Shown in pieces: positions 18,663 to 28,486 of a DNA stretch of 37,168 nucleotides (positions within the stretch are counted from its first letter, which is position 1; each line of letters opens with the position of its first letter). Under the pieces are notes generated by a model. That model did no database searches. It saw only the letters and a program-made list of their open reading frames with translations, and was not told the DNA's origin. Both the position numbers and the translations under genes were made by a program. Origin of the DNA: Deltaproteobacteria bacterium (GTDB taxonomy: Bacteria; Desulfobacterota; Binatia; JACPRU01); NCBI GenBank assembly GCA_016189835.1, contig JACPRU010000040.1, forward strand, positions 65,230 through 102,397, read 5' to 3'.

Positions 18663-20255
18663 ATGAATCCGCGCGAGCTCTGGGAGCGCTACCGCCGTCA
18701 CCTCTGCGTGTGCGAGTCGATCGGCCTGACGCTCGACGTCTCGCGCATGAAGTTCGGCGACGATTTCCTCGCGCGCATGGCGCCGCCGATGGCCAAGGCC
18801 TTCGAGGCGATGGCGGCGCTCGAGCGGGGCGCGATCGCCAACCCCGACGAGCAGCGCATGGTCGGCCACTACTGGCTGCGCGCGCCGGAGCTGGCTCCCG
18901 ACCCGGCGATCGGCAAGGCGATCCGCGACACGCTGGCGGCGGTCCACGGCTTCGCCGAGGACGTCCACCGCGGCAAGGTCCGGTCGCAGCGCGGCGGGAG
19001 CTTTCGCAACCTGCTGCTGATCGGCATCGGCGGGTCGGCGCTCGGGCCGCAGTTCGTGGCCGAAGCGCTCGGCACCGGGGCCGACCCGATGCGGCCGTTC
19101 TTCTTCGACAACACCGATCCCGACGGCATGGACCGCGTGTTGGCGGCGATCGGCGCCGGCCTCGCCGACACGCTCACCATCGTCGTCAGCAAGTCCGGCG
19201 GCACCCGGGAGACCCGTAACGGCATGCTCGAGGCGGCGCACGCCTACGCGCAGGCGGGGCTCGACTTCGGGCGTCACGCGGTGGCGGTGACGGGGGAGGG
19301 CAGCGAGCTCGACCGCTACGCGCAGCGCGGCCGGTGGCTGCGCCGCTTCCCGATGTGGGACTGGGTCGGCGGCCGCACCTCCGAGCTGGCCGCGGTCGGG
19401 CTGCTGCCCGCGCGCCTGCAGGGAATCGACATCGACGCGATGCTCGCGGGCGCGCGCGACGCCGATGCGGTGACGCGCGTCGCCGACGTCGCCCGCAACC
19501 CGGCGGCGCTGCTCGCCCTCATGTGGCACCATGCCGGCGGCGGCCGCGGCGTCAGGGACATGGTGGTCCTGCCCTACAAGGACCGCCTGGCACTCTTCTC
19601 CAAGTACCTCCAGCAGCTCGTCATGGAGTCGCTCGGCAAGGAGAAGGATCTCGCCGGGCGGGTGGTGAATCAGGGAATCGCCGTCTACGGCAACAAGGGA
19701 TCGACCGACCAGCACGCCTACGTGCAGCAGCTCCGCGAGGGCGTGAACAACTTCTTCGTGACGTTCATCGAGGTGCTGAAGGACCGCGAGGGGAGGCCCC
19801 TGCCCGTCGAGGAGGACGTGACCAGCGGCGATTTCCTGCTCGGCTTCCTGCTCGGCACGCGCCGCGCCCTCTACGAGAAGGACCGCGAGTCGATCACGCT
19901 CACCGTGGCCGATACCGGCCCGCGGACGATCGGCACGCTGATCGCCCTCTACGAGCGCGCGGTCGGCTTCTACGCGACGCTGGTCGGCATCAACGCCTAT
20001 CATCAGCCCGGCGTGGAGGCGGGCAAGAAGGCCGCCGGCGCGGTGATCGACCTGCAGCGAAAGATCCTCGCCAGCCTGCGCGCGCAGCGCGGGCGACCGC
20101 GCACCGCCGATCAGCTCGCCGCCGACATCGGCGCCCCGGACGAGGCCGAGACCGTCTTCAAGATCCTCGAGCACCTCGCCGTCAACACGCCGCAGGTGCA
20201 CCGGATCCCCGCCCCGGGCCTGGGGGTGTTCGACGTGCGGTACGAGGTGCGCTGA
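18663..20255 (+). CDS. pgi: Glucose-6-phosphate isomerase
   Basis: The 530-residue cytoplasmic enzyme interconverts glucose 6-phosphate and fructose 6-phosphate. The two sugar-isomerase domains show [15 protein letters not shown] (about residues 117-131), the phosphate-binding [13 protein letters not shown], the catalytic glutamate segment [17 protein letters not shown] and the C-terminal active-site lysine region ([14 protein letters not shown]). The sequence is closest in style to the cyanobacterial/actinobacterial-like short form rather than the E. coli form. A GAGGACGAC stretch provides a weak ribosome site. It opens a cluster that also holds rpiA, tkt and tal, the reactions that return pentose phosphates to glycolysis. 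Confidence 0.95.
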   Translation: MNPRELWERYRRHLCVCESIGLTLDVSRMKFGDDFLARMAPPMAKAFEAMAALERGAIANPDEQRMVGHYWLRAPELAPDPAIGKAIRDTLAAVHGFAEDVHRGKVRSQRGGSFRNLLLIGIGGSALGPQFVAEALGTGADPMRPFFFDNTDPDGMDRVLAAIGAGLADTLTIVVSKSGGTRETRNGMLEAAHAYAQAGLDFGRHAVAVTGEGSELDRYAQRGRWLRRFPMWDWVGGRTSELAAVGLLPARLQGIDIDAMLAGARDADAVTRVADVARNPAALLALMWHHAGGGRGVRDMVVLPYKDRLALFSKYLQQLVMESLGKEKDLAGRVVNQGIAVYGNKGSTDQHAYVQQLREGVNNFFVTFIEVLKDREGRPLPVEEDVTSGDFLLGFLLGTRRALYEKDRESITLTVADTGPRTIGTLIALYERAVGFYATLVGINAYHQPGVEAGKKAAGAVIDLQRKILASLRAQRGRPRTADQLAADIGAPDEAETVFKILEHLAVNTPQVHRIPAPGLGVFDVRYEVR

Positions 20256-20293
20256 AGCCCGCGACCAGCGGCCGAGATTCCAAGGAGGACCCC

Positions 20294-20518
20294 ATGCCCG
20301 AGAAGACCTTCAAGATCATCGAGCTCTGCGGAGTCTCCGAGAAGAGCTACGCCGAGGCCACCAAGAACGCCGTGGCCAAGGCGTCGCAGACGCTGCGCAA
20401 CCTCGACTGGTTCGAGGTGGTGAGCCAGCGCGGCTTCATACAGAACGGCAGGGTGGCCGAGTTCCAGGTGGTGCTGAAGGTCGGCTTCCGCCTCGAATCG
20501 ACCACGCCGGCGGACTGA
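20294..20518 (+). CDS. Dodecin-family flavin-binding protein
   Basis: The 74-residue protein matches dodecin over its whole length: KIIELCGVSEKSYAEATKNA, then KASQTLRNLDWFEVVSQRGF, then VAEFQVVLKVGFRLES. Dodecins form hollow 12-mers that store or buffer riboflavin, FMN or coenzyme A. The conserved aromatic of the family that stacks on flavin is the Trp in LDWFEV. A perfect AAGGAGG lies six bases before the ATG. It is 38 bases downstream of pgi and probably shares its transcript. Confidence 0.9.
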   Translation: MPEKTFKIIELCGVSEKSYAEATKNAVAKASQTLRNLDWFEVVSQRGFIQNGRVAEFQVVLKVGFRLESTTPAD

Positions 20519-20524
20519 CGCGCG

Positions 20525-20674
20525 GTGCCGCCGGTGCGGGGGTTCGCCGTCGACGGCTTCGGCTCGGCGCTGCTCGGAGCGCTGCTCCTGTCGGTGGTGA
20601 GCTTCGTGCGGACCGCCTTCGTCGGCGACCCCGGCCGCATCGGCCGCGTCCACGTCGAGTATCGCTCCTTCTGA
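20525..20674 (+). pseudogene. Truncated phage_holin_4_2 (YvlD-like) membrane protein, C-terminal remnant
   Basis: An open frame from GTG 20525 to TGA 20674 encodes 49 residues. The segment VRGFAVDGFGSALLGALLLS is recognisable as the last membrane unit of the four-helix holin-4 family, whose proteins end in a G-F-x-V-D-G-F-x-S-A-L-L-G-A-L pattern and are normally about 110-130 residues. The first three helices are missing: the sequence before it is the dodecin gene, only six bases away. It is therefore best read as the leftover of a deleted gene. A tiny expressed one-helix protein is the alternative. The tail after the helix, GDPGRIGRVHVEYRSF, is unlike the family. Confidence 0.65.
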
Positions 20675-20705
20675 GTGGGCGGAGTTCCGGCTAGGCTGCG
20701 CGGGC

Positions 20706-20900
20706 ATGGCCAAGCGTCTGAACGAGCGCGAGCTGCGGTGGGAGGCGCCGGTGAGCGCCGAGCAGCTCGGTCGAGAGATCTGCCGCAACTGCGGCGGAGG
20801 AATCGTCGTCGAGCCGGTCGACCACCGTCCCGAGCGCTGGCCGCATCGCAAGGTTTGTCGCAGATGCGGCGCCGAGTACGGCACCACGCGCGGGGGCTGA
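20706..20900 (+). CDS. Small CxxC-CxxC zinc-ribbon-like protein
   Basis: The 64-residue basic protein contains CRNC (Cys26, Cys29) and CRRC (Cys50, Cys53), spaced like a zinc ribbon of four cysteines. The N-terminus reads MAKRLNERELRWEAPVSAEQ. No enzyme domain is present. Zinc ribbons of this size often bind nucleic acid or protein partners, but I do not recognise a family and assign no function. It follows the holin remnant on the same strand. Confidence 0.6.
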   Translation: MAKRLNERELRWEAPVSAEQLGREICRNCGGGIVVEPVDHRPERWPHRKVCRRCGAEYGTTRGG

Positions 20901-20979
20901 GAGCGGGCGAGGGCAGGGACGCGCCGCCGGTCGCCGGAGCCCCGCCGGCCGGCGGTGCAGGCGGGGGGGGAGGAGGCGG

Positions 20980-21687
20980 ATGGACACGGTGAAGATCACT
21001 CTGGCGATTTACGCGCGTGTGCTCGAGCGCTCGAGCGCGCTGACGCTCCGCAACTGGCCGGTGCTCGCCACGGTGTTCGTCTACCTGGCGATCCTCGACC
21101 TCACGCTGCCGATCGCCCTGGCGCTCGGCATGCTCGGCGGCTTCCTGGTCTCGCTGGCGCGGGCGGCCTGCGCAGCGTCGTTTCTCTATCTCGTGGAGCG
21201 GATCGTGCGCAGCTCGAAGGTCTCGGTCGACGATTTCCTGCACAGCTTCGGCGTCTACCTCTGGGACGTCGTCGGCGTGCTGTTCGTGGTGTGGATCTTC
21301 CAGGCCGTGGCCGTTCCGGCGCTCTTGCAATCGCCGAGCGGGCTGGCGATCGTGGTCTCGCTCGAGCTGGTCGCCTTCGTGTTCTTCAACGCCGTGCCCG
21401 AGCTCGTCTACCTCGGCCACCACTCGGCGCTCGAGCTGTTCTCGGAGAGCGCTCGGTTCATCTCCGAGAACTGGATCGAGTGGTTCCCGCCGAACCTGCT
21501 CGCCGCGGCCGGCTTCGCCGTGCTGCTCGCGCTGCCGCTGCCGGGCGGCGTGCTCGGTTCGCTGCTGCGGTCGGCCGTGCTCGCGCTGTACGTCTACTTC
21601 GCGATGGTGATGCGCGGGCTGCTCTTCCAGGAGCTCTACGGATCGAGCCGGCGTTCGCGGCTGTTTCGCTGGAAGGCGTCGCGCTAG
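20980..21687 (+). CDS. Unknown polytopic membrane protein
   Basis: The 235-residue protein has about five hydrophobic helices: WPVLATVFVYLAILDLTLPI, LALGMLGGFLVSLARAACAA, VYLWDVVGVLFVVWIF, LAIVVSLELVAFVFFNAVPE and a long last pair around LLAAAGFAVLLALPLPG. A conserved-looking stretch between the last helices, ELVYLGHHSALELFSESARF, suggests a surface helix. I recognise no family. The ribosome site is an unusual G-rich run, eight G followed by AGGAGG, that ends three bases before the ATG. It converges on the permease gene with 27 bases between stops. Confidence 0.75.
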   Translation: MDTVKITLAIYARVLERSSALTLRNWPVLATVFVYLAILDLTLPIALALGMLGGFLVSLARAACAASFLYLVERIVRSSKVSVDDFLHSFGVYLWDVVGVLFVVWIFQAVAVPALLQSPSGLAIVVSLELVAFVFFNAVPELVYLGHHSALELFSESARFISENWIEWFPPNLLAAAGFAVLLALPLPGGVLGSLLRSAVLALYVYFAMVMRGLLFQELYGSSRRSRLFRWKASR

Positions 21688-21714
21688 AAACGAATCCGCG
21701 CGGGGTCGGCGCCG

Positions 21715-23070
21715 TCAGCCGAGCCAGAGATAGCGTCCGACGAAGACGATCGCGATCGCGTAGATCAGCCAGTGCGCCTCGCCCGCCCGGCCCGCGGCGA
21801 GCTTCATGCCCGCGTAGCTCACGAAGCCGGCGGCCAGCCCGTGGGAGATGCTGAACGTCGCCGGCATGACCGCCAGCGTGAGGAACGCAGGCACGGCTTC
21901 GGTCAGGTCGCCCCAGTCGATGCGCACCACCGACCGCGCCATCAGCACGCCGACCACGATCAGCGCCGGCGACGTCACCGGGTAGTAGGAGTGCTCGCCG
22001 ACCGTCACGCCGGCGGCCATCTGCGCGACCAGCGGCGCCAGGAACAGCGCGACCAGGAAGCAGCCGGCGGTGACCAGATTGGCGAGCCCGGTGCGCGCGC
22101 CGACCGCGGTGCCGGTGGCGCTCTCGATGTAGCAGGTGACCGACGAGGTGCCCATGCCGGCGCCGGCCAGGGCACCGAGCGCGTCGACGGTGAGCGCCCG
22201 TCCGAGACGCGGAAACCGGCCCTGCTCGTCGAGCAGGCCGGCCTCGGCTCCCACGGCGAACAGCGTTCCCATGGCGTCGAAGATCGCGAAGAAAAGCAGC
22301 ACCACGGCGAGCGGCACGAGATCGAGGCGCAGCGCGCCGCCGAGGTCCATCTCGAGCCCGGGGAAGCGGCCGTGCGGCAGCTCGAGCCACGGCGAGCGGA
22401 TCGCGAGGATGCCGGCGAGCCACCCCGCGGCCGCGGTCGAGACCATGCCCCAGAAGACCGCCGTGCGTACCCCGCGAGCCATCAGCGCGAGCGTGGCGGC
22501 GAGGCCGCCGAGCGCGAGCAGCGTCGGCGCCGCGCGCGGGTCGCCGAGCGCGACCAGCGTGGCCGGGTGCGCGACGACGATGCCGGCTTGCTGGAAGCCG
22601 ATCAGGCTGATGAACAGGCCGATGCCGACGGCGGCGGCGAAGCGCAGCGTCTTCGGCACCGCCTCGGTGATCATCCGGCGCACCCGGCCGACGGTGAGCG
22701 CGAGGAACGCGAGCGAGACCAGCACCAGCAGGCCGAGCGCCGTGCGCCAGGGCACCTGGTGCTGCAGGCAGATCGTATAGGTGAAGAAGGCGTTCATGCC
22801 CATTCCCGGAGCCAGCGCGACCGGCAGGTTCGCGCCCAGCCCCATCAGGGCCGTGGCGAAGGCCGAGGCGGCGATCGTCGCCAGCACCGCGTCTTCCCGG
22901 GGGATGCCGGCGGCGGCCAGGAACACCGGGTTCACCACCACGATGTAGGCCATCGACAGGAACGTGGTGAGGCCGCCGACCACCTCGCGGCCGATCGTCG
23001 AGCCGGCGGCGGCGACGCCGAAGCGGCGCTCGAGCGCGTTCTCGCGGAGCGGGGTTGGTTCGACGTCCAC
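21715..23070 (-). CDS. Adenine/guanine/hypoxanthine permease (NCS2, AzgA type)
   Basis: The 451-residue transporter has about 12-14 helices and belongs to the AzgA branch of the NCS2 nucleobase transporters, which import purines by proton symport. Diagnostic segments are TFLSMAYIVVVNPVFLAAAG at the start, PGMGMNAFFTYTICLQHQVP for the third helix region, and TSSVTCYIESATGTAVGART near the binding site. ATG at 23070 follows the usual opening for the family. It is transcribed away from the EamA transporter gene. The exact base preference cannot be read from the sequence. Confidence 0.92.
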   Translation of the reverse strand: MDVEPTPLRENALERRFGVAAAGSTIGREVVGGLTTFLSMAYIVVVNPVFLAAAGIPREDAVLATIAASAFATALMGLGANLPVALAPGMGMNAFFTYTICLQHQVPWRTALGLLVLVSLAFLALTVGRVRRMITEAVPKTLRFAAAVGIGLFISLIGFQQAGIVVAHPATLVALGDPRAAPTLLALGGLAATLALMARGVRTAVFWGMVSTAAAGWLAGILAIRSPWLELPHGRFPGLEMDLGGALRLDLVPLAVVLLFFAIFDAMGTLFAVGAEAGLLDEQGRFPRLGRALTVDALGALAGAGMGTSSVTCYIESATGTAVGARTGLANLVTAGCFLVALFLAPLVAQMAAGVTVGEHSYYPVTSPALIVVGVLMARSVVRIDWGDLTEAVPAFLTLAVMPATFSISHGLAAGFVSYAGMKLAAGRAGEAHWLIYAIAIVFVGRYLWLG

Positions 23071-23088
23071 CGCCCCCTCCTACCAAAG

Positions 23089-23138
23089 ACCGGGTCATTC
23101 TGAAAAAAGGGCCCGGTCCCATTCCTGATCCCATTCCT
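23089..23138. repeat. Composite short repeat between divergent transporter genes
   Basis: ACCGGGTC (23089-23096) and GGCCCGGT (23110-23117) pair at seven of eight positions around a loop carrying TGAAAAAAGG. Right after it, TCCCATTCCT is directly repeated at 23117-23126 and 23129-23138. The run of A, G-rich stem and CCCATTCC units resemble, without being identical to, the larger inverted repeat at 30450-30518, and recall REP elements mobilised by Y1 (RAYT) transposases. It fills the 74-base space before both divergent genes. Confidence 0.45.
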
Positions 23139-23144
23139 TCGGCG

Positions 23145-24041
23145 ATGCGTCGCGAAGACCCCAGACTGGCCGCCACTCTACTGCTCGCGTCCTCGGCGCT
23201 GTTCGCCTCGGTGGCCGCGGCGATCAAGCTGGCGGCGGCCAGCGTTCCGAACGAGATGATCGTCTTTTTTCGCAGCTTCGTGGGGCTCGTCGCGTTGATT
23301 CCCTGGCTCGTTCCCGGCGGTCTCGAGGGCCTGCGCACCGACCATCCGCGCCAGCAGGTGACCCGGGCGCTCGCCGGCCTCTGCGCGATGTACTGCTTCT
23401 TCTACGCGATCGGCCACCTGCCGCTCGGCGAGGCGACGCTGCTCAACTACTCCTCGCCGCTGTTCATCCCGTTCATCGCTCGGATGTGGCTCGGCGAGCC
23501 GATCCCGCCCGGCATCGGCTGGGCGGTCGGCGCCGGCTTCGTCGGCATCACGCTGATCCTCAAGCCCGGTCTCGGGTTCTTCTCTCCGGCGGCGATCGTC
23601 GGCGTCTGCTCGGGAATGCTGACCGCGACCGCGATGGTCAGCATCCGCGGCCTCGCCCGCCACGAGCCGACCACGCGCATCGTCTTCTATTTCTGCGCGG
23701 TGTGCTCGGCCGCCTCCGCGCTGCCGCTGTGGTGGGTGTGGCAGACGCCGTCGCCGGCGGCGGTCGCCCTCCTCCTGGTGATCGGCGTGTTCGCCACCTA
23801 CGGCCAACTCTTGCTCACCCGCGCGTACGCGCTGGCCCCGGCCGCGCGCATCGGTCCGGTCACGTACAGCTCGGTGGTGTTCGCGGCCCTGCTGGGCTGG
23901 GCGTTCTGGGGCGAGGTTCCCGACGCGCTGTCGGTGCTCGGCGCGATCCTGGTGTTCGCGGCGGGGGTGCTCGCCACCCGCGCGCTCGGGCCGCGCATCG
24001 AGGAGGTCCCGGAAGAGGCGATCCCCGAAGCCGGCGTATGA
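23145..24041 (+). CDS. EamA/DMT-family transporter
   Basis: The 298-residue protein has two EamA repeats of about five helices each: LLLASSALFASVAAAIKLAA opens the first, AAIVGVCSGMLTATAMVSIR the second. ATG at 23145 follows the pair of short repeats and has no clear ribosome site. The last repeat ends VTYSSVVFAALLGWAFWGEV, the standard EamA closing motif. The family exports or imports metabolites such as amino acids or nucleotide sugars, and no substrate can be assigned. It is 75 bases before rpiA, with a hairpin GGGGCCTTCTAGCCCC in between that lacks a T-run. Confidence 0.88.
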   Translation: MRREDPRLAATLLLASSALFASVAAAIKLAAASVPNEMIVFFRSFVGLVALIPWLVPGGLEGLRTDHPRQQVTRALAGLCAMYCFFYAIGHLPLGEATLLNYSSPLFIPFIARMWLGEPIPPGIGWAVGAGFVGITLILKPGLGFFSPAAIVGVCSGMLTATAMVSIRGLARHEPTTRIVFYFCAVCSAASALPLWWVWQTPSPAAVALLLVIGVFATYGQLLLTRAYALAPAARIGPVTYSSVVFAALLGWAFWGEVPDALSVLGAILVFAAGVLATRALGPRIEEVPEEAIPEAGV

Positions 24042-24116
24042 GCCGCCCATCGGACACGGGGCGGTCGGACGCGGGGCCTTCTAGCCCCCGCGGCGAATTG
24101 ATATCGTGCCGCAGCG

Positions 24117-24818
24117 ATGACGACGAGCGCCCACGCCGGCCCCGCTGCGCTCGGCAGAGCCGCCGCGGGCTACGTCGAGAACGGCATGAAGGTCGGGCTC
24201 GGCACCGGGCGCGCGGCCGCCGAGTTCGTGCGCGCGCTCGGCGCGCGGGTGCGGGACGAGAGGCTGTCGATCGTCGGCGTGCCGACCTCGGAGGCGACGC
24301 GCGCGCTCGCCGAGAAGCTCGACCTGCCGCTGATCACGCTCGCCGAGGCGGGCGTGCTCGACCTCACGGTCGACGGCGCGGACGAGGTCGACCCGCGCCT
24401 CGATCTGGTGAAGGGGCTCGGCGGAGCGCTGGTGCGCGAGAAGATCGTGGCCGCGTCGTCGCGCCGACTGGTGATCGTCGTCGGCGCCGAGAAGCTCGTC
24501 GAGCGCCTCGGCGTGCGTACCCCCGTGCCCGTCGAGGTGGTGCCTTTCGGCCTGTCGCTGTGTGTGCGAGCCGTGCTCGCGCTCGGCGCCCAGCCGGCGC
24601 TGCGCGGCGGCGCCTCCACCCCGTTCGTCAGCGACAACGGGAACTACGTCCTCGACTGTCGCTTTCCCGGCATCGACGATGCGGAGAGCCTCGACCGCGC
24701 GCTGCGCGACATCCCGGGCGTGGTCGGAACCGGCCTCTTCGCGGGCATGGCCGAGCAAGTGCTGGTGCAGCAGGGAGGCGAGGTGCGCGTTCTCGAGAGA
24801 GGGCTCGGGTCCCCGTGA
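24117..24818 (+). CDS. rpiA: Ribose-5-phosphate isomerase A
   Basis: The 233-residue enzyme interconverts ribulose 5-phosphate and ribose 5-phosphate. Motifs are GLGTGRAAAEFV near residue 24 for phosphate binding, DLTVDGADEVDPRLDLVKG with the catalytic acidic residues, and GALVREKIVAASSRRLVIVV. Length and order match RpiA and not the unrelated RpiB. It is followed after 101 bases by tkt and tal, so the non-oxidative pentose phosphate branch is gathered here. Confidence 0.95.
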   Translation: MTTSAHAGPAALGRAAAGYVENGMKVGLGTGRAAAEFVRALGARVRDERLSIVGVPTSEATRALAEKLDLPLITLAEAGVLDLTVDGADEVDPRLDLVKGLGGALVREKIVAASSRRLVIVVGAEKLVERLGVRTPVPVEVVPFGLSLCVRAVLALGAQPALRGGASTPFVSDNGNYVLDCRFPGIDDAESLDRALRDIPGVVGTGLFAGMAEQVLVQQGGEVRVLERGLGSP

Positions 24819-24919
24819 TCGAGCCCGCCGTTTCAGGCGAGGAGATGAGAGACGAGACCTCCTCCGGCGCCCGTCGTTCGGTCGCGCCGGGGAGGCCGCG
24901 CTAGAGGCGAGGTCCTGCG

Positions 24920-26965
<2,046 letters not shown>

Positions 26966-27043
26966 GCCACGGGTTTGGCGCAGCCCGAGCGCTGTGCTAA
27001 CCGGGCGACGAACCCGCTGCGTCGCCGAGGAGGGAAGGAATCG

Positions 27044-28435
27044 ATGGCCAATCCGCTGATCCGGCTTCAGCTGCTCGGTCAATCCCCGTGGCACGACAAC
27101 ATCAGCCGCCGGCTGCTGACGTCGGGCGCGCTGAAGAAGATGGTCGCCGACGGCGACATCACCGGCCTCACCTCCAACCCGACGATCTTCGAGCAGGCGA
27201 TCGCCAGCTCGACGGACTACGACGAGGACCTCGAGCGGCTGGCGCGCGAGGGCAAGAGCGCCGAGCAGATCTTCGACGCGCTGGCGGTGGCCGACATCCG
27301 CGACGCCGCCGACGTGCTCGCGCCGGTCTTCGAGCGGACCCACGGCGCCGACGGCTTCGTGTCGATCGAGGTCGCACCCAAGCTCGCCAACGACACGCCA
27401 GCGACGATCCGCGAGGCCCGCCGGCTGTGGAGCGCGGTCAACCGCCCGAACCTGATGGTCAAGATCCCGGCGACGGCGGCCGGCGTGCCGGCCGTCGAGC
27501 AATCGATCGCCGACGGCCTCAACATCAACGTCACGTTGATCTTCTCGCTCAAGCGCTACGAAGAAGTGATGGACGCCTACCTCGGCGGCCTGATCCGCCG
27601 GCTCGAGTCCGGACAGAAGGTCGACGGCATCGCCTCGGTGGCGAGCTTCTTCGTCAGCCGTGTCGACACGCTGGTCGACAAGCTGATCGACGAGCGGCTC
27701 GCCGCCGGGGCGGAGCGCCGGGACCTGCTGCAGAGCCTGAAGGGCAAGGCGGCGATCGCCAACGCCAAGCTCGCCTACGTCGCGTTCAGGAAGAAGTTCT
27801 CGACCGAGGCCTTCGCCGTCCTCAAGAATCACGGCGCGCGCGTGCAGCGGCCGCTGTGGGCGAGCACCTCGACGAAGAACCCGGCCTATCCCGAGGTCTA
27901 CTACGTGGAGGCGCTGATCGGTCCCGACACGGTGGACACCATGCCGCCGGCGACGCTCGCCGGCTACAAGGACCACGGCAATCCCGAGGTGCGCATCGAC
28001 GGCCGCGTCGACGAGGCACGCCGCGTGATGGACCAGCTCGACGAGGCGGGCATCCGCATGGAGGACGTCACCCGGAAGCTTGAGGAGGACGGCGTGGCGG
28101 CGTTCGCCAAGTCGTTCGACTCGTTGATCGCGGTGGTCGAGAAGCGCCGGCGACAGACGCTCGGCGCGCCGGCGCCGGGCGCGCCGCCGGCCGCCGCGGC
28201 GCGGCCGGCGAAGAAGGCCGCGAAGCGGGGTCGCAAGGCGCCGCGCCGGGCCGGGCGGAAGCGGGCGAAGAAGAAGCGGGCGGCCGCCGCCAAGAAGCCG
28301 CGCCGCGCCGCCACTCGGCGCGCGCGGGCGGCCCGGCGCGTGCGCCGCGGCGCGCGGACCGCGGCCGGCAAAGCCGCGGCCCGGAAGTCGAAGTCGGCGA
28401 AGAAGGCCGCCAAGCGCAAGACGCGACGGCGTTGA
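27044..28435 (+). CDS. tal: Transaldolase with a C-terminal histone-H1-like basic tail
   Basis: The 463-residue protein transfers a dihydroxyacetone unit in the pentose phosphate pathway. Residues 1 to about 373 are a complete TIM-barrel transaldolase of the 370-residue (Tal-PGI related) branch: GLTSNPTIFEQAI, the Schiff-base lysine in LMVKIPATAAG, NINVTLIFSLKRYEEVM and ASVASFFVSRVDTLVDKLID. Residues 374-463 form an extra tail with 40 Lys/Arg among 90 residues, no acidic residues, and otherwise mainly Ala, Gly and Pro, for example AKKAAKRGRKAPRRA and KSKSAKKAAKRKTRRR. This resembles the tails of histone H1 and HU-type nucleoid proteins. The frame is uninterrupted, so it is a genuine fusion. 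A GAGGAGGGAAGG ribosome site precedes the ATG at 27044. Confidence 0.95.
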   Translation: MANPLIRLQLLGQSPWHDNISRRLLTSGALKKMVADGDITGLTSNPTIFEQAIASSTDYDEDLERLAREGKSAEQIFDALAVADIRDAADVLAPVFERTHGADGFVSIEVAPKLANDTPATIREARRLWSAVNRPNLMVKIPATAAGVPAVEQSIADGLNINVTLIFSLKRYEEVMDAYLGGLIRRLESGQKVDGIASVASFFVSRVDTLVDKLIDERLAAGAERRDLLQSLKGKAAIANAKLAYVAFRKKFSTEAFAVLKNHGARVQRPLWASTSTKNPAYPEVYYVEALIGPDTVDTMPPATLAGYKDHGNPEVRIDGRVDEARRVMDQLDEAGIRMEDVTRKLEEDGVAAFAKSFDSLIAVVEKRRRQTLGAPAPGAPPAAAARPAKKAAKRGRKAPRRAGRKRAKKKRAAAAKKPRRAATRRARAARRVRRGARTAAGKAAARKSKSAKKAAKRKTRRR

Positions 28436-28486
28436 TCGGCGTACCTCACCGCTCGAACTGGTGGGAGGTCGAGGAGCCGGCGCGCG

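Noticed and set aside
24076-24095. GGGGCCTTCTAGCCCC hairpin between the EamA gene and rpiA, considered as a terminator.
   Set aside because: The stem is short and no T-run follows. It may equally be chance in GC-rich spacer.
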